Virus record (IMG/VR): IMGVR_UViG_3300031823_000023
Coordinates: 1 to 25,720 of that record
DNA length: 25,720 bases
DNA from: a virus
Reading direction: 5' to 3' (one strand)
Translations under genes and position numbers: made by a program
Notes under the pieces: generated by a model
What the model saw: the letters and a program-made list of their open reading frames with translations, nothing else
What the model was told of the DNA's origin: nothing
Databases searched by the model: none
Part shown: one piece after another, positions 5,517-12,363 of the stretch
Layout: the number at the start of each line of letters is the position of its first letter
Position numbering within the stretch: the first letter of the stretch is position 1

Positions 5517-7232
5517 ATGGAACGGTCGGGGTACTTCTTCGAAGGCGATCCGGGTTATGAAGGTGATACTGACCCGGTTGAATTCGAGTACCCTGACTTC
5601 CTGCTACGCCTGATCGATAATCCTCAAGGACCGAAGTGGTTTCAGGAGTATCTGCTGTCCTTGGATCGGAAGACGCTAGCGGGCGACAGCGCAGTTGCGC
5701 GTGCGGCGCTCACGAAGGACGACCCGCTACTCTTCGCGCTTGTATACTTGTCGCACCACTTGTACTCCGTCGAGACCGGCGACAAGCTGTCATTTGCGGA
5801 GTTTCACCTGGACCTGCTGGAACATGCTAAGACTTGGACTGCGAAGCCGCATAAACCGCGCGAGCACCGCGATGCATATGTTGCGCCGCGCGGTTGCGGT
5901 AAGAGTACTTGGCTGTTCCTACTGCTTCCTGTCTGGGCTGCCGCGCATAAGCATGTGAAGTTTATCGTCGCGTTCTCTGACTCGGCAGACCAGTCCAAGA
6001 ACCATCTAGCGACGATCCGCGGCGAGTTTGACACGAATGACTTGCTCCAGCAGGACTTTTCGGATCTCTGTGAGCCTAAGGTGAGGCGGCCGGGCGGCCC
6101 GGTAGGCAAGAAGCTGGTTGCGAGTCGCACGGACATGATCGAGCAGGCCAATGGTTTCATCATGGTGGCTAAGGGTTCTGGGACGGCAGCTCGTGGCCTG
6201 AAGGTAGGCAAGTTGCGTCCTGATCTGATCGTTCTTGATGATATTGAGCCGGGCGAGGAGCAATATAGCCCGACGATCATGCGGCATCGGTTGCGCTGGA
6301 TGCTCGAGACTGTGTTTCACCTGAATGAGTTTGCACGAGTTGTCATTGTTGGAACGGTAACAGCTCCAGGTTCGATTATGCATCAGTTGGTTGAATCGGA
6401 GCTGCATCCAGAAGATGATGAGGCGATGTGGATTGATGATCAGGAGATCGCGGTCCATTACTACGAACCGATCATTCTAAATGAAGACGGCACGGAGCGA
6501 TCGTGCTGGCCAGGCAAGTGGCCACTAGCGTATCTTAAGAAGCACGAGCATACAAAGGAATACAAGAAGGAGTTCCTGAATCAGCCGGTCTCGCTAAATG
6601 GGACGTACTGGTCTCAGGAAGACTACGTTTACGCAGACCTGCCCTGCGTTCGCACAGTGCTTGCGATCGACCCTGCGGTTACTTCACATGAGACGTCACA
6701 CGATACCGGTATTGGCATTGTTGGCCTTTGGCATCCGAAAGCCGGCTTGGAGCTACCGGAGACGCTTCCAGAGCGGCTACTTGGCCAGATGCTACAGCCG
6801 AAGGTCGTTGTCAAGTTTGCAACGATCGTGAAGCTGCCTCCAAAGCAATTGCGTGAGTCGATCCTCTGGTACTTGGAGCAGTGGCCCGAGATCGGTGAAG
6901 TTGTCGTTGAGTCGAACCAAGGCGGTGACACTTGGACTATGGTATTCCATCACATGCCGGTCCGAGTTAAACTGCTCTGGAGTGCCTTGAAAAAGGCGGT
7001 TCGGCAAACGCGCTTGCTTAACCTATATCAACGAGGCCGTGTGGTTCACGCTCGGCCGATTCCGCGCCTCGAGCAGCAGCAGTGCGCCTATGATGGAGCA
7101 GATGATAAGGACATCATGGATGCTGTCGAGATCGGCGTGCGACATTTCTTGACTGTTCCGAAGAAGCTCAGCGGCGGGACTTATAGCTACGGCCGTAGAA
7201 CGCCTGTGGGGGTGATGAGCGAAGATGGATAG
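5517..7232 (+). CDS. terL: Terminase large subunit
   Basis: A 571-residue packaging motor with both expected domains. Walker A is APRGCGKST (123-131), Walker B LIVLDD (237-242) and the coupling motif VVIVGT (275-280). The C-terminal RNase H-like nuclease shows Asp385 (LAIDPAV), Glu465 (VVVESNQGG) and Asp535 (KDIMDAVEIG). It cuts concatemeric DNA and pumps it through the portal. Length and motif spacing are normal. ATG 5517 has only a weak GGGG box upstream, so translation is probably coupled to the gene before it. The stop overlaps the portal start by 8 bases. No small subunit is recognisable nearby. Confidence 0.95.
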   Translation: MERSGYFFEGDPGYEGDTDPVEFEYPDFLLRLIDNPQGPKWFQEYLLSLDRKTLAGDSAVARAALTKDDPLLFALVYLSHHLYSVETGDKLSFAEFHLDLLEHAKTWTAKPHKPREHRDAYVAPRGCGKSTWLFLLLPVWAAAHKHVKFIVAFSDSADQSKNHLATIRGEFDTNDLLQQDFSDLCEPKVRRPGGPVGKKLVASRTDMIEQANGFIMVAKGSGTAARGLKVGKLRPDLIVLDDIEPGEEQYSPTIMRHRLRWMLETVFHLNEFARVVIVGTVTAPGSIMHQLVESELHPEDDEAMWIDDQEIAVHYYEPIILNEDGTERSCWPGKWPLAYLKKHEHTKEYKKEFLNQPVSLNGTYWSQEDYVYADLPCVRTVLAIDPAVTSHETSHDTGIGIVGLWHPKAGLELPETLPERLLGQMLQPKVVVKFATIVKLPPKQLRESILWYLEQWPEIGEVVVESNQGGDTWTMVFHHMPVRVKLLWSALKKAVRQTRLLNLYQRGRVVHARPIPRLEQQQCAYDGADDKDIMDAVEIGVRHFLTVPKKLSGGTYSYGRRTPVGVMSEDG

Positions 7233-8763
7233 TCTCGCGATGAACGGCACGATGATGCCGGGCAACACCTTCCTCGGCATGGCGATCCCGCGGCCGGCGC
7301 CCGAGCCTTATGACCTGCCTGGCGCTGATTTGAAGAATGGAATTTTGAGTCTCGACGAATCCCAGATGGGCTACGTTAAGGCGATCCAGTATTACAATGG
7401 AACGATGCCAGAGTTCTTTGCATCATTGCGGCTTAGGATCGCGATGGGCGCGACCGGTGTCGTGTTTAACTTCAACTTTGCGAAACTGCCTGTAGATGCG
7501 GTGGCCGAGCGTCTTGAGGTCGCTGCAATCTTCGCTTCGGACATTAATTCGAAGTCCACTATTCAGCAGGCCTGGAAAGATAATAATCTCGACCTAAACG
7601 CGCCTGACGTGATGAAGAAGGCGTGCAAGCTAGGGGATGCGTACGTATTGGTCTGGCCGAATACTGACGGCGAGACTGATTCGGAAGGCAACCCACTTTC
7701 AGTCGACATCTTTTATCAATCGCCCCGCGTCATGCGCGTGTTCTATGACGATGAAAACGAGAACCGGAAGCGCTATGCGATCAAGCGGTGGGAAGACTCG
7801 AACTCCGGTTACACATTCGCGAACTTGTATTATCCTGATCGTATTGAGAAGTACATGCTTGCGCCGCAGCCTGAATCCGGCGAGAAGCCGAAGTGGGAGA
7901 AGCGCCTCGATGATGGCGATGACGGAGAATGGCCGCTACCGAATCCGTACGGTGAGGTTCCGGTCTTCCACTTTCGCAATGAGTTCCCGTATGGGAATCC
8001 GGAGCATGTCAATGGCTATGGTCCACAGGATGCGATCCATAAGCTTGTAGTTAGCCACATGGCGTCAGTTGACTATAACGCGTTTCCGCAGCGTTGGGCG
8101 ATCATGGATCCGGCGTATGATACCTCTGAAGCCGCAATGGGCGATGAGGGCGAGTACGCGTTCTCGATCGATACGGGTGCGACGCTCGATCAGGGTATGG
8201 ACCCCAAGTCACAGCTAACGGCTGATCCAGCCTCGGTATGGTTCATGAAGGGGATTACGTCCTATGGACAGTTCCCAGTCGGTGACCCAACAGCATTCCT
8301 GACACCGTTTACAGCGTACGTGCATGCGCTAGCGGTAATCACACAGACTCCGATGCATTTCATGGACCCAATCGTGTCCAATGTGTCGGGCGAATCCCTG
8401 AGGGTAATCGAAGCGCCCTTCGCGAAGAAGGTGCGCAACCGTCAATTGTCGTTTGGATCGACATGGCGGGACGTGTTCAGGTTCGTTCTGAAGATAAAGG
8501 GGCAGAGTAAACCAGCGGATGTGCAAATCCACTGGGTCCCCGCAGCGACAGTTAACGACTTGAGTACCTTGCAGGGGCAGGCAATTAAGGAACAAATTGG
8601 CGTGCCGCCGCGACAGCTCCTTGAGGAGCAGGGCTACACGCCGGAGCAGCTCGACTCGTGGGGAGTCACGATCGAGTATAGGAACCTAGGTGTCGGTCAA
8701 GGCGCATACTTTGACACTGAAGAGGGCGATGGGGCCGAACCTGGGACGAGCGAAGAGGTATGA
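7225..8763 (+). CDS. Portal protein (SPP1 gp6-like)
   Basis: A 512-residue protein directly after the terminase, as usual for portals. It has the family's helical opening (GYVKAIQYYNG), a wing with YVLVWPNTDG and DIFYQSPRVMRVFYDDE, the loop PVFHFRNE before a helix-rich stem, and a segment at residues about 375-400 (ITQTPMHFMD, then NVSGESLRVIEAP) typical of SPP1-type portals. It forms the dodecameric ring at one capsid vertex through which DNA passes. The C-terminus is acidic. ATG 7225 overlaps the terminase end by 8 bases. Confidence 0.92.
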   Translation: MDSLAMNGTMMPGNTFLGMAIPRPAPEPYDLPGADLKNGILSLDESQMGYVKAIQYYNGTMPEFFASLRLRIAMGATGVVFNFNFAKLPVDAVAERLEVAAIFASDINSKSTIQQAWKDNNLDLNAPDVMKKACKLGDAYVLVWPNTDGETDSEGNPLSVDIFYQSPRVMRVFYDDENENRKRYAIKRWEDSNSGYTFANLYYPDRIEKYMLAPQPESGEKPKWEKRLDDGDDGEWPLPNPYGEVPVFHFRNEFPYGNPEHVNGYGPQDAIHKLVVSHMASVDYNAFPQRWAIMDPAYDTSEAAMGDEGEYAFSIDTGATLDQGMDPKSQLTADPASVWFMKGITSYGQFPVGDPTAFLTPFTAYVHALAVITQTPMHFMDPIVSNVSGESLRVIEAPFAKKVRNRQLSFGSTWRDVFRFVLKIKGQSKPADVQIHWVPAATVNDLSTLQGQAIKEQIGVPPRQLLEEQGYTPEQLDSWGVTIEYRNLGVGQGAYFDTEEGDGAEPGTSEEV

Positions 8764-8802
8764 CCGCGATGGTGATACTTCTCAAGCAAGGAGTTGGGCG
8801 AG

Positions 8803-9513
8803 ATGCCTAAGGACACTGACGACGTTACCGACGACGTTAATAGTGACGTCACCGATGACGCGACCGATGATGTCGATGCTAGCGACGTTACCGACGACGG
8901 TGCGGACGACGTTACCGACGATGCTACGGACGACAAGAAGGATGGTCAGGGTGGGAAGCCTGGATCTAAGCCTTCGACGCGTCCGACGCCTCCGAAGGAT
9001 GATGACGATCCGAACGCAGGCCTAAAGTCGGCGCTAGCTAAGGAGCGTGCAGCGCGCCGAGCGGCCGACAAGGAACTGAAGGATCTTCGGCTTAGGCATG
9101 CGTCGGCCGAAGAGCGGCAGTTGATAGAGGCGAAGGAACTAGCGGCGACGGAAGCTAGAGCAGCTACGAGGGCTCCACTAGTCAAGGCGCTAGCGGTTGC
9201 TAAGCTTGAAGCTGCAGGTGTCCAGACAGGCACAGCCAAACTAGTTGGACTGCTCGATCTGGACAAGGTCGAGTTGGACGACGACGGCGAGATCCTCGGC
9301 CTGGAAGAGCAGATCGAGGAGCTCAAGACCGATTTTCCAAATCTGTTTGTTGCGTCTGGCGGGAGCGTAAGGCCGCCAAATATCAATGGCGGCTCTGGGA
9401 ACGGGCGTAAGAAGGACAAGGAAGATAGGCAGGAGCCGAAGGGCTTCGCACAGCTCCTTGCAGACCAGGTCACGGGGGCAGCTCCGCCGGGACAGGGAAT
9501 GGTAATGAGGTAA
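8803..9513 (+). CDS. Capsid scaffolding protein with acidic repeat head
   Basis: A 236-residue protein between portal and major capsid. Residues 4-44 are almost purely Asp, Val, Thr and Ala in repeats of DVTDD/DATDD type. A basic, Pro-rich linker follows, then a coiled-coil-like helix (about 70-125, KERAARRAADKELKDLRLRHASAEE), a segment LEAAGVQTGTAKLVGLLDLDKVELDDDG that is common in phage scaffolds, and a basic end. It should guide capsid assembly and then leave. I choose ATG 8803, 9 bases after AAGGAG, over the TTG at 8794 that touches it. No maturation protease is seen nearby. Confidence 0.85.
   Translation: MPKDTDDVTDDVNSDVTDDATDDVDASDVTDDGADDVTDDATDDKKDGQGGKPGSKPSTRPTPPKDDDDPNAGLKSALAKERAARRAADKELKDLRLRHASAEERQLIEAKELAATEARAATRAPLVKALAVAKLEAAGVQTGTAKLVGLLDLDKVELDDDGEILGLEEQIEELKTDFPNLFVASGGSVRPPNINGGSGNGRKKDKEDRQEPKGFAQLLADQVTGAAPPGQGMVMR
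8818..8935 (+). repeat. Degenerate tandem repeats coding DVTDD units
   Basis: Repeats of about 15 bases (GACGTTACCGACGAC and variants with GATGCGACC) fill the 5' end of the scaffold gene and encode the Asp-rich head. They stay in frame throughout, so copy number could change without breaking the gene. Confidence 0.7.
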
Positions 9514-9557
9514 GTCGGCCGCCGCAGGGTGACGACTTCGGACTAAGGAGGTGAAAC

Positions 9558-10622
9558 GTGGCTCAGTCCACGTTTACCAACTGGATCCCGGTTGAATACG
9601 GGGCTCAAGTGATCCAGAAGGTCACCCAGCACTCCGCTGTGGAGACTTTCGGCCAGGAACTCATGATGACGTCCAACTCGCGGTACGTGTCGCGAGACCA
9701 GGGTGTCCAGGCGGGCCTGGTTGCGAAGGGCTCGACCTATGCGGTCGGTTCTGGCGGTCAGGGCTTCGGCTCCAACGACGGTACTGAGGACGCTGTCCTG
9801 CTGACCGCCGGCAAGTGGGGCACGGAGATCGACATCGCTGAAGAGGACATCATGGACTCTCTGGCGGACATCATCAACAGCAAGTCCAATGCGATTGGCA
9901 CTGCGCTTGCGAAGGTCTACGATAACGTGTCAATCGGGCTGAACGCGGCTCCGGGTGCCACGAACGCGCAGACCACTTCGGTATACTACGGCCTGACGCA
10001 CACCGATGCGAGTACCGGGTACACGGCGCCGACAGGTAGCGGCACTACGCTTGCTGGCGGCAACTATGTCCAGACCGGAACGGGCTCGTTCGGCAAGCCG
10101 ACATATACGAACCTGTCAGTGGCCCTCGGGAACGTTGAAGTCGGTGACTACTTCAATGAGGAGGACATGATCTGCATCGCCCATCCATACTTCAGGCAGG
10201 CGCTGCGAGGGATTGTAGACGGCCAGAATCGGCCGATCTTTCAGGAGTCGTCCGGCGGGTTCCCCGGCGGCGGCCAGGGTGCGACTCCGGATCTGATCTT
10301 TCGGGTCCCCGTGTTCTGGAGCCTCGGTTCGACGGTCACGACTCCGACTCCGACTAGCCAGTTCGTGGCGCCGAACTATGCCACCTCAGGTTCAGCTGTC
10401 GCAGGCACGGCAGGCAACAGGCTCCTGGTCTTCTGCAACCGGCTGTATCTCCTGGCCGGCAAGCGGACCACGAACCCGAACAACCCTGCCGGAACTCCCG
10501 AGTTCCAGATCGTGCCGCCTATGTACAGCGGCACGGACACGACCATCCTCCGCGGCCGCATGAGGCGGGCGTTCTCGATGGGCACGGAGTTCGCGTTCTC
10601 GATCCTCGAGGCTACATGCTGA
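9558..10622 (+). CDS. Major capsid protein (HK97 fold)
   Basis: A 354-residue protein downstream of the scaffold with an HK97-type layout: an N-arm (FTNWIPVEYGAQVIQKV), an E-loop region, the spine-helix region EIDIAEEDIMDSLADIINSKS, a P-domain and A-domain with CIAHPYFRQALRG, and the closing strand EFAFSILEAT. GTG 9558 stands 6 bases after AAGGAGG, the strongest ribosome site in the window, as expected for the most abundant virion protein. Codon choice is more C/G-ended than in its neighbours (fewer CTA, GTA and CTAG), consistent with high expression. A perfect hairpin follows the stop. Confidence 0.93.
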   Translation: MAQSTFTNWIPVEYGAQVIQKVTQHSAVETFGQELMMTSNSRYVSRDQGVQAGLVAKGSTYAVGSGGQGFGSNDGTEDAVLLTAGKWGTEIDIAEEDIMDSLADIINSKSNAIGTALAKVYDNVSIGLNAAPGATNAQTTSVYYGLTHTDASTGYTAPTGSGTTLAGGNYVQTGTGSFGKPTYTNLSVALGNVEVGDYFNEEDMICIAHPYFRQALRGIVDGQNRPIFQESSGGFPGGGQGATPDLIFRVPVFWSLGSTVTTPTPTSQFVAPNYATSGSAVAGTAGNRLLVFCNRLYLLAGKRTTNPNNPAGTPEFQIVPPMYSGTDTTILRGRMRRAFSMGTEFAFSILEATC

Positions 10623-10635
10623 TAAGTCGAGTTTA

Positions 10636-10661
10636 GGCGGAGCGGCTTAGGCCGCTCCGCC
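10636..10661 (+). terminator. Strong hairpin after the capsid gene
   Basis: GGCGGAGCGGC (10636-10646), loop TTAG, GCCGCTCCGCC (10651-10661): a perfect 11-base stem, extended outside by CGAG/CTCG (10628-10631 with 10664-10667). There is no T run after it, so it may be a partial terminator or an mRNA 3' stabiliser that raises capsid mRNA relative to downstream genes. Confidence 0.75.
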
Positions 10662-10683
10662 TCCTCGAGGAAGGGAATTCATT

Positions 10684-11037
10684 ATGGGACACGGTCCTCT
10701 TACGTCACTAAGCGGAGTGTCGAGCGTCGGTGCCGGCAGCACGTGCGACCTGACTGGGGTGGCGGATTCGCATACGATTGTTGTAGCAGTCAGCTGGACC
10801 TCGATTACTAGCGGCTCTCCCAGCGTATCAGTCGATCTAGAAGGATCGCACGATGGCCTGAATTGGGTGACGCTAGGCAACTGCGGCGTGGCGCTCTCAG
10901 GCGCCGGCGGCGGCTCGGCCGCGAACTTCGCTTCCGCATCTGGGATCGTTCGCTACGTGCGAGCGAACTTTATCCAGTTCATAGGATCAGCTGATGTCAC
11001 TGGCGCTTCGATCACGGCAACGATTGCGAGTCTGTGA
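10684..11037 (+). CDS. Putative head decoration-type beta protein
   Basis: A 117-residue Ser/Gly/Val-rich protein right after the capsid gene and its hairpin. The segment SVDLEGSHDGLNWVTLGNCG followed by SGIVRYVRANF matches the pattern of jelly-roll or discoidin-like phage proteins (vxLxGSxDGxxWxxLg...ryvRv). The position suggests a capsid surface or fibre protein, but no specific family is certain. ATG 10684 follows GAGGAAGGG. Its TGA overlaps the start of the next gene. Confidence 0.65.
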   Translation: MGHGPLTSLSGVSSVGAGSTCDLTGVADSHTIVVAVSWTSITSGSPSVSVDLEGSHDGLNWVTLGNCGVALSGAGGGSAANFASASGIVRYVRANFIQFIGSADVTGASITATIASL

Positions 11038-11333
11038 TGGCTGAAGAAGAAGAAGAGGCCAAGGCCGGCCTAGTCGATAAGGGCAAGGACTACCCGAAGA
11101 CGACCGCGAAGGCTGCGTCTACCGCAGAGTACTCAAAGACGTATCGACTCTACGTCTGGCCACCAGTGTTGAGCGAGGAAGACTTGGCTGCGCATGCTAC
11201 GCAGCTACAAGCGGACGCGCGCGCTGAGGGTCTCGTTCCGGCTCGGACGGTCGACGTGATTGTCGAAGGCGAAGGCGGACTTACGTTCGTTACTTGCACG
11301 ACTCGTGTCAAGAAGGCTAAGGAGTCACTGTGA
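11037..11333 (+). CDS. Small charged protein, unknown
   Basis: A 98-residue protein with a Glu run at the start (MAEEEEEAKAG) and a compact alpha/beta body. It starts at ATG 11037 by TGATG overlap with the previous stop; a GTG at 11034 is also possible. It contains LYVWPPVLSEEDLAAHATQLQADARAEGL and a strand VDVIVEGEGGLTFVTCTTRVKK. No family recognised. It lies among head accessory genes, so a virion role or assembly factor is likely. Confidence 0.65.
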   Translation: MAEEEEEAKAGLVDKGKDYPKTTAKAASTAEYSKTYRLYVWPPVLSEEDLAAHATQLQADARAEGLVPARTVDVIVEGEGGLTFVTCTTRVKKAKESL

Positions 11334-11758
11334 CCATCCTCCTTTCGACAACCTTCACAGACTTGCTACTCGGCTATGAGTCGAGCGCACATACTGCTTC
11401 GGTTGCCGACCAGTTCGGCGGCGGCACGCTTGTTGTCTATAGCGGCACGGCGCCGACCGGTCCGAATGAGGCGCTGTCAGGTAACACGGCTCTGGCAACC
11501 TGGACGTTTGCGGCTGCCTCGTCTTGGTCTGCCTCCGCAGGCGGCTCGCAGAACCTTGACATCCCAACACTGACGGTAACGGCTGCAGCGACTGGGACGG
11601 CGACGTTCTTCCGAGTGCTCAACTCTGGCGGCACGGCGCTCATTCAAGGGACGGTAGCTACATCGGGCGGCGACTTCAACCTGTCGTCGACTTCGATCAC
11701 GTCCGGCGATAACGTCACAATCACCGGCACGCCAAGTATCGCTTGGACGGTGACGTAG
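11330..11758 (+). CDS. Beta-rich phage structural-type protein
   Basis: A 142-residue protein of a kind I know from many phages without a firm function: LVVYSGTAPTGPNEALSGNT, a Ser/Ala-rich strand region, ATGTATFFRVLNSGGTALIQ, then GTVATSGGDFNLSSTSI and SGDNVTITGT. It should fold as a beta sandwich and be displayed on or near the head. GTG 11330 sits 5 bases after AAGGAG and overlaps the preceding TGA (GTGA). Confidence 0.72.
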   Translation: MTILLSTTFTDLLLGYESSAHTASVADQFGGGTLVVYSGTAPTGPNEALSGNTALATWTFAAASSWSASAGGSQNLDIPTLTVTAAATGTATFFRVLNSGGTALIQGTVATSGGDFNLSSTSITSGDNVTITGTPSIAWTVT

Positions 11759-12339
11759 TGTCCGGTTACACCATGACGCAGCCGGAGCTGTATTATGCGC
11801 TCCCGGCTGCAATCACGAAGAACACTTATACGTCGCAGGCTCCAATCTCGGCGATCGCATCTTCGTCCGTACCTCGATGCGTAGTCCCAGCACTGTATTT
11901 CAACCAGGTCGGTAAGGCAGCTCATGTTAAGGCCTGGGGGACGATCGCTAATGCCTCAGCCGCGACGTTTATCTTTGCTGCCGGCCTTGACGCCGCCGCG
12001 GGAACGATCGGCGGAACTGGCGGTGCGACGCTATTCACTACGGCGGCCCTGACGCCGACAGCCTCAGTTACCGCACCATGGTTCCTGGATATGGACATTA
12101 CCTGCCAGGCTGTCGGCAACCTGGGCACCACCTTGCAGGTGAACGCGGATCTTACCGTTAACAATGTCGCGTCATCTGGAGCATGGGGTACCGGCTCGCA
12201 GGAGACGATGTGCGCGAACACATTGACAGGCCTTAACAATGAGATTGCGCTGTGGCTGGAGCTGTTCGGTACGTGGTCGGCTTCGTCAGCGAGCAACACG
12301 ACTACGCTACAACAGTTCAAGGTCTACCTGGAGAACTAG
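11758..12339 (+). CDS. Beta-rich head-region protein, unknown
   Basis: A 193-residue Ala/Thr-rich protein with a regular beta pattern (KAAHVKAWGTIANASAATFIFAAGLDA, APWFLDMDITCQAVG, LQVNADLTVNN, NEIALWLELFGTWSASSASNTTTLQQFKVYLEN). It looks like a jelly-roll capsid accessory or fibre-base protein. GTG 11758 overlaps the upstream TAG by one base (TAGTG); an ATG at 11773 is a weaker alternative without a ribosome site. Grouped with the genes on both sides as a head surface cluster. Confidence 0.68.
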   Translation: MSGYTMTQPELYYALPAAITKNTYTSQAPISAIASSSVPRCVVPALYFNQVGKAAHVKAWGTIANASAATFIFAAGLDAAAGTIGGTGGATLFTTAALTPTASVTAPWFLDMDITCQAVGNLGTTLQVNADLTVNNVASSGAWGTGSQETMCANTLTGLNNEIALWLELFGTWSASSASNTTTLQQFKVYLEN

Positions 12340-12363
12340 TAGTGCCTAGAAGGCGGTGACAGC

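Noticed and set aside
5804-6280. Minus-strand 158-codon ORF inside the terminase gene
   Set aside because: It lies wholly antisense to conserved Walker motifs and has no ribosome site.
8697-8936. Minus-strand Ser/Val-rich ORF
   Set aside because: It is the mirror of the Asp-rich scaffold repeats; composition alone keeps the frame open.
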